DNA from: GCA-2718815 sp963578105
GTDB taxonomy: Bacteria; Planctomycetota; Planctomycetia; Pirellulales; Pirellulaceae
DNA: 64,000 bases
NCBI GenBank assembly: GCA_963578105.1
Contig: CAUZBP010000013.1
Coordinates: 1-64,000, forward strand
Reading direction: 5' to 3'
The notes beneath the pieces were generated by a model, which saw only the letters and a program-made list of their open reading frames with translations, searched no databases and was not told the DNA's origin. Made by a program: the position numbers and the translations under genes. This document shows, one piece after another, positions 26,433 to 35,683 of this stretch. Position 1 is the stretch's first letter. The number at the start of each line of letters is the position of its first letter.

Positions 26433-28373
26433 TCAGTCGTAGGGCATGAGGATTTCATCGGCTGAAAGCCCCGCAATGGATTGAAAGCCTCCGTCCACGA
26501 TGGTTTCACCCAGTCGGGTTGCAGATCGGAAGTACTGGTCCGACGGCCTCTGACCAGTCAGTTGGCGAGTCAGGTCTTGACAGAGCACATCGGCTGCGTC
26601 CTGTATGACTTCATCTGCCTGCTGCGCGGCGTATAAGCTCGTACAGAGAATAACGATCAGCTTCTGTATACGAGCCGACAGTTCTGACATTCGGCATTGG
26701 CGATCAGCAAGCTTAAGCTGATGTTTGCGCATTGTACCGCTGATTTCCAGTGGCGAATGATTCAATTGTTCGGCCGCGTATGCAGCATGCTCCTGTAGGG
26801 GACCGGGCATGGGTGGTAAAGACGGTTTCGAGCTCAGTCGGCAGCGCTGGCCCAGATACCATTTTGCGTAAGGCCCCAGGGCACCTTTTAACGCCCAGGC
26901 ATGAGCCGGATTCAAAGGATTGGGTCTCTTGATTCCCGCTGCGGCCTGTGCTTTTCCGATCGGCTCGAAATATTGGGTGCCGTGATGTTTCACCAGCGAT
27001 TTGAAAAACGCCATGCCCAGCATCTCTCCTTCGCCCTCGTAGATGCAGGGAGCCAGATATTCATGCACGTTGTCACCTAGAAGATGGCCATGCAGGAAAG
27101 AGCGACCGCCATGTGTTTTCATGAACAATTCGATGGCGGCCTCTTTTTGTGCTTCGCTACCGAAAATCTTGGCCACGATGCATTCCATTTCACCTCGGTA
27201 CCCCCTATCGATCAAACCGGAACACCAGGCGACCAGCGCATCGCAACCGACGATCAAACCGGCCAGATGGCCTAACCGCCGGCTTACCAGTTCTCGTCGA
27301 GAAATCGTTTCGCCATATGTCACTCGAAATCGAGCCCATGGGATCATGCTGGCCATCATCAAACGCATTGTGCCTGCCGCGTTGGCACACAGCGAGATCC
27401 TTCCCAGATTCAACCCGTGATAGGCGATTGTTAACCCGTTTCCGCGAATGGGTGACAGCAAGTTTTCCGCCGGAACTCGAAAATCCTTAAAAATGATGCC
27501 TCGATTATAGGTGTGCTTCAGAGCCCATAAGCCATATTTCCGGAGTTGAAAGTGGTCATTCTCTGATGCAGGCAAGTCGCAAACTAAAACAGCAGGAGCA
27601 TCATCGATAAGACACACTAAGCCGATCGTTCGCCCGGGAACCACGTTGGTGATGAAGAGTTTTTCTCCATTGACAATATAACTGTCCCCCTCTCGTACTG
27701 CTCGCGTGCGTAGTGCCGTCAAGTCGGACCCCGCACAAGGTTCCGTGAGCGCGAATGCGGATAGTTTTTCACCACTGGCGAGTTGAGGAAGATAACGTTG
27801 TTTTTGGTCATCGTTACCAAATGTTCGCACCGGATCGACCGCACCAATGCAACCGTGGACTGAGGCTAAGCCGGCCACGGTGGGATCTGCCATTGCCATG
27901 CGTGTCAAGAATGGAGCGAAATTTCGGAACGGAGCCCCTGAGCCACCATACTGCTTGTCGACCAGCAGACCCCAAAATCCAACTCCACCTAATTCAGACA
28001 AAACGGGTTCGCTGATCTTTTGATCGTCGTTCAAGAGCGTGCCCGCGGTGCGGTGTTTTGTGACGACTTCTATCGATTGACGCATGACCTGTTGCAATTC
28101 GTCCGCTGGCTGATCATCGACCGTCAGGAATTCGTCGATGGGTACAGCACTGTCCCAGACGGCCCGATGAGCCGGACTGTTGACGGTCTGGTACTGCGGT
28201 TTGAAGAGCGACTCGACGTTGTCGTCCGCCTTATCAATCGCCCCGGTGCGACGCGACTCTTCTTCGCTCTTGCCACCCAATTGTAGAGCGGTCTCGGCAA
28301 AAGACGGTTTATTGCTAGCTGCCGATTCTGGAAGACTGCTGTGGTCTTGGGTTTCAGGTGCCTTAGTAGTCAT
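26433..28373 (-). CDS. Acyl-CoA dehydrogenase, FadE-like
   Basis: An FAD enzyme for the first oxidation step of beta-oxidation, 646 residues from the preferred ATG at 28373 (open to 28430). A disordered N-terminal stretch of about 60 residues precedes the dehydrogenase fold: YGGSGAPFRNFAPFLTRMA, AFALTEPCAGSDLTALRTRA, VNGEKLFITN, TRTIG-like GRTIGLVCLI, MKTHGGRSFLHGHLLGDN and YEGEGEMLG. A C-terminal extension of about 200 residues beyond the core matches long-chain FadE proteins rather than short-chain enzymes. It is the last gene of a fad group on this strand, 256 bases after fadD. Confidence 0.88.
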   Translation of the reverse strand: MTTKAPETQDHSSLPESAASNKPSFAETALQLGGKSEEESRRTGAIDKADDNVESLFKPQYQTVNSPAHRAVWDSAVPIDEFLTVDDQPADELQQVMRQSIEVVTKHRTAGTLLNDDQKISEPVLSELGGVGFWGLLVDKQYGGSGAPFRNFAPFLTRMAMADPTVAGLASVHGCIGAVDPVRTFGNDDQKQRYLPQLASGEKLSAFALTEPCAGSDLTALRTRAVREGDSYIVNGEKLFITNVVPGRTIGLVCLIDDAPAVLVCDLPASENDHFQLRKYGLWALKHTYNRGIIFKDFRVPAENLLSPIRGNGLTIAYHGLNLGRISLCANAAGTMRLMMASMIPWARFRVTYGETISRRELVSRRLGHLAGLIVGCDALVAWCSGLIDRGYRGEMECIVAKIFGSEAQKEAAIELFMKTHGGRSFLHGHLLGDNVHEYLAPCIYEGEGEMLGMAFFKSLVKHHGTQYFEPIGKAQAAAGIKRPNPLNPAHAWALKGALGPYAKWYLGQRCRLSSKPSLPPMPGPLQEHAAYAAEQLNHSPLEISGTMRKHQLKLADRQCRMSELSARIQKLIVILCTSLYAAQQADEVIQDAADVLCQDLTRQLTGQRPSDQYFRSATRLGETIVDGGFQSIAGLSADEILMPYD

Positions 28374-28629
28374 GTGAACCCCGAGATTCCCTGGGCAAGA
28401 GGATGGATCGACTGTTCGCAACACAATCATATACCATGGCTTAACAAACGATTCGTCACAGGCAGTTTATTCCGTATATTTGCAACTCCAAACAGCGGGA
28501 CATCTTGGATCGACGGCCTTGTGGGGTCTCTAGCGACTGGATGATTTGAGCAGGTACAGGTTCAGGATAAACGTATCAAGTCCCTCGCTCCAGGATTTAA
28601 CACGCCCACGGCCGGCGCATGACAGCGGA

Positions 28630-30288
28630 TCAGCTACTATACATTCTCTCGATTTCTGAACGGTAGTTTTGTTCAATGACATGTCGTCGTAGGCTCAGTT
28701 TGGGTGTCAACTCTCCTTGCTCGATACTAAAAGGACGAGCCAGTAGTAAGAATTCGCCGATCTTTTCATGCTGTGATACTTCCGCCAGCTGTGTCTCGAT
28801 ACAAAATCTGATGATTTCCCGCAATTCGGGAATGTCATAAGAGGATTCTTCCGGACGGTGAACACCGCGCCTGTGCGCTGCTTGCAGCAGCATATTTTCT
28901 TCGGGAACGACCAGGGCCGTCAAATATCTGCGACCTTCGCCAATAACGACGGCTTGTTGAATCAAAGGGTCCCGAGTCAAAAGTGATTCCAGATGTACGG
29001 GGGCAATGTTTTTGCCTCCTGCAGTGACGATCAGTTCCTTTTTGCGACCAGTAATCTTGAGGTAGCCGTCGTTATCAATCTGGCCCAGATCTCCAGTAGA
29101 AAACCAACCATCTTGCAACACGGCAGCCGTCGCTTTCTCGTTCTGCCAGTATCCCAACATGATGTTGGGACCGCGAACCACGATTTCACCATCATCCGCG
29201 ATCCGAATTTCGACAGTCGATAAGGGTTGTCCCACGGTTCCGCGCTTCCAAGCGTCAGCCATTGCCGTTGCCAGGACGGGAGCTGTCTCGGTTAACCCGT
29301 AACCTTGATAAAGCGGCACGTCGTTGTGATGGAAGAAGTCGGACAGATGGTCAGGAAGTGCAGCTCCACCGGAACCACATTTGCGAATGCGCCCGCCAAG
29401 CATCTGGCGAAGGTGATGCTCCTCTAAATCCTGCCCCTGTGCAGTCAGATGGCGATAGATGCGGTCATAAAAGTGAGGAACCCCGTTGAGCATGGTGGGT
29501 TTGAGCATGCGGCAATCGGCGATGACGGTGTCACGATTTTCGGCCAGCGCCAGTTCGCCCTGGCCGGCAATCCAAGCGTAAAGATCGCACGTACGGGCGT
29601 AGATATGGCTTAAGGGAAGAAAATTCAGACGCAAGTCGTCGGATTCCATTCCATAAACGGCACTCATGCTGCATGCATTGGATGCCAGATTACCCTGACT
29701 CAGCATGACTCCCTTGGGTTCTCCGGTGGTTCCTGACGTGTAGAGTATGGTGGCTAGCCTGAGCGGGTCTGACTCTTGAACTGCTTGCTCCAGCAACGAT
29801 GCCCCCTGAGAGCGATCTTCCGAGTCGATGACGTCGGACCAACGAAGAACCTGATGGTCAGCGACACTCAGCTGATCGGATTCGTAACCGATGAATTTCA
29901 GCCCGGCAGGCAACGATTTACCAGCCGATGCAATTTTTTCCGCTTGATGTCTATCGGAAACGAAGGCCAATCTGGCTTCGCTGTGCATTATTTGCCAGAC
30001 AATCTGTTCACCAGAAAGAGTTGCGTGGATAGGAACGTGTACCGCCTGCACGACATGGATTGCCAGGTCCGAGATCAACCACTCGTAGCAATTGCCGGAG
30101 ACTTGAGCAATTCGATCACCTGGTTGTATGTCCAGGCTGACGAGAGCGGCTGACAAACGTTGTACATCGTGAGCAATTTGTTCCCAGGTCAATCCTTGAA
30201 AAGCATTCCCCTGCTTAACCCATAAGGCTCGTTGATTGAGGTCCCGACGAACGCGGCGAGCCCAAAGTGAGATGATCGTGTCATTCAT
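28630..30288 (-). CDS. fadD: Long-chain acyl-CoA synthetase (AMP-forming)
   Basis: The enzyme activates fatty acids to acyl-CoA with ATP before beta-oxidation. It has 552 residues of the ANL superfamily: the P-loop-like LYTSGTTGEPKGVMLSQGN, LPLSHIYAR, GYGLTETAPV, WFSTGDLGQIDNDGYLKITG and GRKKELIVTAGGKNIAP. The LPLSHIYAR and C-terminal HEKIGEFLLLARPFS match FadD/FAA-type long-chain synthetases. It lies between thiolase and FadE genes on the same strand, and thus in one pathway group. The gene symbol reflects role, not strict orthology. Confidence 0.88.
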   Translation of the reverse strand: MNDTIISLWARRVRRDLNQRALWVKQGNAFQGLTWEQIAHDVQRLSAALVSLDIQPGDRIAQVSGNCYEWLISDLAIHVVQAVHVPIHATLSGEQIVWQIMHSEARLAFVSDRHQAEKIASAGKSLPAGLKFIGYESDQLSVADHQVLRWSDVIDSEDRSQGASLLEQAVQESDPLRLATILYTSGTTGEPKGVMLSQGNLASNACSMSAVYGMESDDLRLNFLPLSHIYARTCDLYAWIAGQGELALAENRDTVIADCRMLKPTMLNGVPHFYDRIYRHLTAQGQDLEEHHLRQMLGGRIRKCGSGGAALPDHLSDFFHHNDVPLYQGYGLTETAPVLATAMADAWKRGTVGQPLSTVEIRIADDGEIVVRGPNIMLGYWQNEKATAAVLQDGWFSTGDLGQIDNDGYLKITGRKKELIVTAGGKNIAPVHLESLLTRDPLIQQAVVIGEGRRYLTALVVPEENMLLQAAHRRGVHRPEESSYDIPELREIIRFCIETQLAEVSQHEKIGEFLLLARPFSIEQGELTPKLSLRRHVIEQNYRSEIERMYSS

Positions 30289-30393
30289 ATTCGGTGAACG
30301 AATTGTTTGGAACTCCCCGTGTCGGGGTCGATGAACGTTTCTGGAATTTATCGTTTTGACATGTAAGAGTATTCAGCTGTGCGGACTTGGGGA

Positions 30394-31551
30394 CTAGATC
30401 CGCTCAAAAATCGTCGCAATGCCTTGACCCATGCCGATACACATTGTTGCCAGACCGAATTTCGCATCTTGGTCCAACATGGTGTGAATCAGTGTGGTGG
30501 CAATACGGGCGCCACTGGCACCGAGAGGGTGACCAATCGCGATGGATCCGCCCCGAACGTTTACTTTTTTCGGGTCCAAATCAAGCATTTGAATGCAGGC
30601 TAATGCTTGGGCGGCGAATGCCTCGTTTAGCTCGATGAGGTCCATGTCCTTGAGTTCCAAGCCGGCACGACGGAGAGCTTTAGTGGTTGCTGGCACGGGA
30701 CCAGTTCCCATGATCGACGGTTCGACTCCGGCTACCGCTGTGGCGCGGATTCGAACCAGGGGGGTTAGTTCTAACTGATTTGCTTTTTCCGCTGACATGA
30801 CGAGCATGGCCGCGGCACCGTCATTCAACGGTGAACTGTTGCCGGCGGTGATCGTTCCACCCTTGGGCATAAAAGCGGGGGCTAAGGCGGCCAGTGCGTC
30901 GATACTTGTGTCGGAGCGCACACACTGGTCGTGATCGACCAAGATCAGATTGCCTTCTTCATCGCTTCCTGTGAGCGATATCATCTCGGATTTGAAAGCT
31001 CCTTGCTGCTGTGCGTTTGCAGCTTTTTGATGGCTGGAGAGTGCAAAGTTGTCCTGGTCTGCACGTGAGATACCTTGGGTTTGAGCCAGAAATTCGGCCG
31101 TGATCCCCATGTGCAAAGCGGCTTGTGACGTGCGATGGAATAGCTTGGGGTTGAGATCCAGTCCGTGATCCATGGGCAGGTGCTGCATGTGTTCCAAGCC
31201 TCCTGCAATCTGTACGTCTTCCGCTCCGGCTGCGATAGAATGCGCGGCCTGGTTCACGGCTTGCAGACTGCTTCCACAGAGACGATTGATCGTGGCACCG
31301 CCCGTTTGCACTGACAGCCCGGCCATCAGCCCGATATTTCGTGCCGCATTCAGACCTTGTTCCATGGTCTGTTGGGTGTTCCCCATCGTCACGTCCTCGA
31401 CGGCGGCTGGGTCAATGGCAGTACGCTGCAGCAGTGCCTTAACACAGGCAACGGCCAAGTCGTCGCTGCGGACGTTGCGAAAATACCCCTTTTCTTGATG
31501 AGCTCGGCCAACAGGTGTGCGGACACAGTCAATCACAACGGCGGAGGACAT
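30394..31551 (-). CDS. fadA: Acetyl-CoA acyltransferase (beta-oxidation thiolase)
   Basis: The enzyme cleaves 3-ketoacyl-CoA to acetyl-CoA and a shortened acyl-CoA. It is a full-length 385-residue thiolase with nucleophile Cys in NRLCGSSLQAV, then NSSPLNDGAAAMLVMS, NEAFAAQALACIQ, GGSIAIGHPLGASGARI and the second Cys in TMCIGMGQGIAT. CTGGAGA precedes the ATG. It sits 170 bases downstream of fadJ, the usual FadB/FadA pairing. Confidence 0.93.
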   Translation of the reverse strand: MSSAVVIDCVRTPVGRAHQEKGYFRNVRSDDLAVACVKALLQRTAIDPAAVEDVTMGNTQQTMEQGLNAARNIGLMAGLSVQTGGATINRLCGSSLQAVNQAAHSIAAGAEDVQIAGGLEHMQHLPMDHGLDLNPKLFHRTSQAALHMGITAEFLAQTQGISRADQDNFALSSHQKAANAQQQGAFKSEMISLTGSDEEGNLILVDHDQCVRSDTSIDALAALAPAFMPKGGTITAGNSSPLNDGAAAMLVMSAEKANQLELTPLVRIRATAVAGVEPSIMGTGPVPATTKALRRAGLELKDMDLIELNEAFAAQALACIQMLDLDPKKVNVRGGSIAIGHPLGASGARIATTLIHTMLDQDAKFGLATMCIGMGQGIATIFERI

Positions 31552-31721
31552 ATTGAGTCTCCAGGAGAGAATAATATATGGAGCAATAGCATGTTGCCAT
31601 CACAAAAAGAACTACGTTCACCCCGATGAACATCCCAGCTTTTCTTGATTCGACCCTTACCGGCCATGGGCCTCGATCTGTCTGAAGTTGTGAACGGGGT
31701 CTTCGGGGCGGCAATTCGGTT

Positions 31722-33881
31722 CTATGGTTCTGCGTAAAATTTGTCGCCGTCGGGTACCATGGATAGGAGTAGGTCGGTTGGTTGGAATCGCGGTCCCAAT
31801 TCTTCCAATGGTTTAAGTTGCTCGACGATACTTGCGGCACCCATCGTATCGGCCCAAAATAGCAACCCCCCCCGGAACGGTGGAAACCCGATCCCAAAGA
31901 TTAATCCCAAATCGACATCGCGCACGTCCCGCACAATTCTTGCTTCCAGGACTCGGGTTGCTTCGAGTAACATGGGCATGAACAAGCGTGACGTCAGCTC
32001 TTCCACAGAGAACGTTTTAGGCCCTGCAGAGCTCAAATGGGGTTCCAAAATGTTCGAAAGCGTCGCATCGGGTGCGGGTTTTTGTTTGCGATTTTGGTAG
32101 GAATAAAACCCGACTCCGCTTTTGCGACCCAGGCGACCCGCATCGACCATGGCTGCCAGAATCGGTGAGGAGACAACACGTTCGGGGAATGCACTAGCCA
32201 TCGTGCTTCCTGCGTAGAGAGCCGTGTCAATTCCCACCATGTCGTACAACTCGATGGGACCCATGGGCATACCAAATTTTTTGGCCGCCCGTTCGATGGC
32301 TTTCATATCGGCGCCTTCAGAAAGTAACTCGAGCGCTTCCTGCATGTAAGGAAATAGGAGCCGGTTGACCAGGAATCCAGGCCCGTCATTGACGACAATG
32401 GGTGATTTTCCAATTTGTTTTGCATAGGCCACTGCGGTGGCGACCGTTTTGTCGCTCGTCTTGTCACCGCGAATGACCTCCACGAGCTTCATGCGGCGGA
32501 CGGGATTAAAAAAGTGGATTCCGCAAAACCGCTCGGGACGTTGCAGTTGTGAGGCTAATTCTGTAACCGGAATTGTGGATGTGTTGGATGCCAGGATCGC
32601 GTCTGGTTTCATTTTCGACTCCAGGCGCTGATAGGATTGTTGCTTGATGTCCGCATTTTCCACGACCGCCTCGATGACGAGATCGGCTGAAACCAGTTCT
32701 TCGTCAGAGAGCGTGCCATTAATCATGGCGGAATATTTCATGGCTCGCTCAACGTCCGGCCCACGGGTCGCTTTGTTGTACGCCACTTCTTTGATGATTT
32801 CCTGAATCCCCCGTGCTACAGCCTCGGATGAGATGTCAGTGATGGCGGTGGGAATTCCCCGTTTTACATTGGCCGCGGCAATCCCGGCGCCCATGATTCC
32901 GGATCCCAGCACGGAAACCGACTTGATTTTTTCCGTACTCACACCTGCGACATTTACACCGGTGTCCTTTTTGTTACGGTCGGTGAGGAAAAAAATATTC
33001 AACAGTGCCGCATTGACCGGTGATCCGAACAACGCCGCCATGCCGTCGGCTTCCATTTGGCACGCCGTATCGACATCCTGACTGGCCGCCCCCAACATCA
33101 CCTCTAAGGCCGCTAAGGGAGCCGGATAGTTACCCTTGGTTTGATCTTGGATATAGGCGGAGGCCGTGATACCAAGAAATCCGAGTTCAGTCTCGTTGAC
33201 ATCGATAGGACCACGCCAGCGTTCTCGATCTTTTAGGTAATTTCCACTTTGTTGTTCTAAGCGGACAAGCTGAATCGCCGTGTTGAGTAATTGATCCTTT
33301 GAAACTACGGCGGTTGCATAACCCATTTTGGTGGCCGCACGGGAATCGATGGATTTGCCGCCGGTCACTAGTTCCACGGCATTTCCCAGACCGACAATTC
33401 TGGACGAACGTGCTGTGCCGCCCCAACCGGGGAAGAGTCCTAACTGGACCTCGGGAAATCCAAACTCGGTACGTGGTTCGTCGGACATGATTCTGCGGTC
33501 ACACCAGCTGGCGAGTTCCGCTCCGCCCCCGACACAGATTCCGTCGATGGCAGCGACCGTGACAAATGGGCACTGGGAGAGCCGGCGAAAAAGATTTTGG
33601 CCATTTCGGCAGGTTTCAACGACGTCTTCGCGCGGCACGTTTAATGAAGCAGCGAACTCGCGTAGGTCGGCACCTGCCACGAACATGCCGGGTTTACCTG
33701 AGATGAGGATCAAACCGGCCAAATCATCACGCTGCTCTAGCGAATCCAGGTGCTGCGAGAGTTCTGCCAGCACGTTCCGAGACAGGATGTTGGCACCCTT
33801 GTCCGGTACATCAAACGTCAACAGCGCTAGATCGGATTCAGGGTATGTGAGAGTGAAATTGTCCAATTTAGTTGCAACCAT
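31722..33881 (-). CDS. fadJ: Multifunctional enoyl-CoA hydratase / 3-hydroxyacyl-CoA dehydrogenase
   Basis: A two-enzyme protein of about 719 residues. The N-terminal crotonase domain has GKPGMFVAGADLREF and the catalytic region CVGGGAELASWCDRR, EFGFPEVQLGLFPGWGGT. The NAD-binding domain follows with VLGSGIMGAGIAAANVKRG and CGIHFFNPVRRMKLVEVI (catalytic His), then two C-terminal dehydrogenase helical domains. It hydrates enoyl-CoA and oxidises the alcohol. The frame opens at 34040, but the ATG at 33881 gives MVATKLDNFTLTYPE, a normal start, with AAGAGG upstream. It is the first gene of the fad group. Confidence 0.92.
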   Translation of the reverse strand: MVATKLDNFTLTYPESDLALLTFDVPDKGANILSRNVLAELSQHLDSLEQRDDLAGLILISGKPGMFVAGADLREFAASLNVPREDVVETCRNGQNLFRRLSQCPFVTVAAIDGICVGGGAELASWCDRRIMSDEPRTEFGFPEVQLGLFPGWGGTARSSRIVGLGNAVELVTGGKSIDSRAATKMGYATAVVSKDQLLNTAIQLVRLEQQSGNYLKDRERWRGPIDVNETELGFLGITASAYIQDQTKGNYPAPLAALEVMLGAASQDVDTACQMEADGMAALFGSPVNAALLNIFFLTDRNKKDTGVNVAGVSTEKIKSVSVLGSGIMGAGIAAANVKRGIPTAITDISSEAVARGIQEIIKEVAYNKATRGPDVERAMKYSAMINGTLSDEELVSADLVIEAVVENADIKQQSYQRLESKMKPDAILASNTSTIPVTELASQLQRPERFCGIHFFNPVRRMKLVEVIRGDKTSDKTVATAVAYAKQIGKSPIVVNDGPGFLVNRLLFPYMQEALELLSEGADMKAIERAAKKFGMPMGPIELYDMVGIDTALYAGSTMASAFPERVVSSPILAAMVDAGRLGRKSGVGFYSYQNRKQKPAPDATLSNILEPHLSSAGPKTFSVEELTSRLFMPMLLEATRVLEARIVRDVRDVDLGLIFGIGFPPFRGGLLFWADTMGAASIVEQLKPLEELGPRFQPTDLLLSMVPDGDKFYAEP

Positions 33882-34316
33882 GGGGCGAGCCTCTTGCGGG
33901 AAGAGTGAACCGGCAAATGCCTGATCCCTCGGTGATCCCTGAAAGGTAACGATTTGCCAGGGTAGCGGAAAGCCCAGTGATGTTCCTGTAGCGAGAGGTT
34001 CTGGAGAACGTCTTTTCAACCCTGGTAGCATCGCGCCCAACGGCTGCCGGCGGGGTCATCAACGATCGGGCGAAGAATGTGCCGACAAGTAGGGTTCTAA
34101 GGCTGTGAAATATCACAAAAAAGAAAAATTCTACGCCCACCCAGACGTTGCCAACCAAACCGAAAAAGCTGATAACTCAAAGGTTCACGATCTGCCGGCT
34201 CCCGGAAGTCAGATCATGGTCACCAGGGAAGCGATTGCGATTGGCGGAGCCAGGTATGTAAGTGATCCGATGCAAAAATGATGACAAAAATGAATGGGTC
34301 TTCGACGGAGGGGGTG
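33882..34316. other. Divergent intergenic stretch, fadJ / DUF4430
   Basis: This should carry promoters for both the fad group and the DUF4430-DUF6580 pair. The sequence 34080-34200 is A-rich in places. No hexamer pair, operator palindrome or riboswitch core was convincing. A cobalamin riboswitch was looked for and not found. Confidence 0.4.
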
Positions 34317-34721
34317 ATGCGCAACTTGCAGCAATGGTTGTTTATTCTGTTGACAATCGGCTTGCTTACTGTTGTCGAAACGGACGTGCGATCCGATCAG
34401 CCCGATGTAAAAAGGGTTCTACTGACCGTTGACTACGGAGACGGTGTCCAGAAGAAATTTACGTCGATTGACTGGAAAGATAAGATGACGATCCTAGATA
34501 TATTGAAAGTTGCAACGAAGCATCGAAGGGGAATTCGCTTTAAATATCAAGCGTCGGGAAGCATCGCCTTATTGACCAGCATCGATGACCTCGAGAATGA
34601 GGGTGGACAAGGTAAAAACTGGATTTATTGGGTCAATCAGAAGCTGGGTGAGAGAAGTTTTGCGATTCGCAGCCTGTCGGCCGGGGACCACGTCTTGTGG
34701 AAGTTTGGCACCTACGAATAG
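34317..34721 (+). CDS. Exported DUF4430-domain protein
   Basis: A protein of 134 residues. A signal peptide (QQWLFILLTIGLLTVVET) is followed by one DUF4430 domain: VLLTVDYGDGVQKKFTSIDW, MTILDILKVATKHRRGI and GKNWIYWVNQKLGERSFAI. This small beta-rich domain is related to the C-terminal domain of transcobalamin and intrinsic factor, which points towards small-molecule (perhaps corrinoid) binding, though that is only a family-level hint. Several in-frame ATGs exist (34278, 34281, 34290, 34317). GGAGG at 34307-34311 is 5 bases from the last, so I chose 34317. A DUF6580 membrane protein follows. Confidence 0.78.
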   Translation: MRNLQQWLFILLTIGLLTVVETDVRSDQPDVKRVLLTVDYGDGVQKKFTSIDWKDKMTILDILKVATKHRRGIRFKYQASGSIALLTSIDDLENEGGQGKNWIYWVNQKLGERSFAIRSLSAGDHVLWKFGTYE

Positions 34722-34731
34722 AATCGAGGGG

Positions 34732-34745
34732 TCTCATGCATGAGA
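34732..34745. repeat. Perfect 14-bp palindrome TCTCATGCATGAGA
   Basis: This lies 10 bases after the DUF4430 stop and 170 bases before the DUF6580 gene. It is a perfect palindrome without a T-run, so it could be an operator or an intercistronic stem. No regulator is encoded next to it. Confidence 0.5.
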
Positions 34746-34915
34746 ATCCTGGCCGGATTCAATAGCCGCGTTCTGCAGGCCGTCAACGGAATCGCACCCG
34801 GTGAGGACCGTGAGATAAAAAAACTCAAATGACAGAATCGTGAGGCGTGCAGAGTTGTTTAATTCGGTTGCATTTTCGCAGCAATAAGACGGACTAGTCG
34901 GGAGCGAACTTTTCC

Positions 34916-35488
34916 ATGAAGCGATTTTCAAAATTCGAAGCATTGGCTTTTGTGTTTCTTATATCAGCCGGAGTAGGACTCAGACTGTCATTGCATGAGA
35001 TTCCGAATTTTGCACCAGTGACAGCCATCGCTCTCTTCTCTGGATTTTTCTTTCGTCGTTGGACGGTTGCCGTAAGTGTACCACTTCTCACCATGGCTAT
35101 CAGTGACGCGTGGATTGGCGGCTACCATTTGGGGATGATGCTGGTGGTGTATGCAATGTTGGCACTGCCCGTCACTTGTCGTGGAGTACTAAGACGGTTG
35201 ATGACCACAAATGGTGCTCCGTTGGCTTCTTCATGGCAAACGATTTTGGGGGTGGCCGGTTGCAGCCTTGTCGCATCAATTCTGTTTTTTGTGGTTACCA
35301 ATCTGGGCTACTGGTATCTTTATGATCACCCCAGGACGATCGCAGGACTTGGGCAATGTTACCTGCAAGCGATTCCGTTCTTCCGCTATACGCTTGGCAG
35401 CGACCTTCTGTTTGGACTTACTCTGTTTGGGTGTCACGGATTTGTGTCGAGCTATCTTGCCCTGCCAGGGCGCGCTGTGCGTGCGTGA
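34916..35488 (+). CDS. DUF6580-family putative transport protein
   Basis: A protein of 190 residues with about five or six membrane helices. FAPVTAIALFSGFFF, LLTMAISDAWIGGYHLGMM and FRYTLGSDLLFGLTLFG resemble DUF6580 proteins, whose small hydrophobic fold recalls the substrate-binding (S) components of ECF transporters. No ECF ATPase or T component is encoded nearby. Its position 194 bases after an exported DUF4430 protein suggests a joint role in capture and uptake of a small ligand; this is inference. GGGAG lies about 11 bases before the ATG. Confidence 0.72.
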   Translation: MKRFSKFEALAFVFLISAGVGLRLSLHEIPNFAPVTAIALFSGFFFRRWTVAVSVPLLTMAISDAWIGGYHLGMMLVVYAMLALPVTCRGVLRRLMTTNGAPLASSWQTILGVAGCSLVASILFFVVTNLGYWYLYDHPRTIAGLGQCYLQAIPFFRYTLGSDLLFGLTLFGCHGFVSSYLALPGRAVRA

Positions 35489-35683
35489 ATTTCCCCGCTG
35501 AGTGTTGCCGAAGGGTTCAGCGCTCAGGAGATGGCATGAGCAGCGGCGATCAAGACCGAGAGACAGTCGTACTGGTTCGCAGGTGGGGGCCTCAGAATGA
35601 GAAAAGCCCGTTCCGTCTGTCGGAAAAGATCTGAACGCTAAAGCGAATCAGCCTAAAGCGTCCTCTTGGCGTCTACCGCTATC

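Noticed and set aside
33882..34316. A possible cobalamin riboswitch before the DUF4430/DUF6580 genes, suggested by the biology and by GCCAGG-like strings.
   Set aside because: The conserved core and B12 box could not be matched in order, so no riboswitch is claimed.
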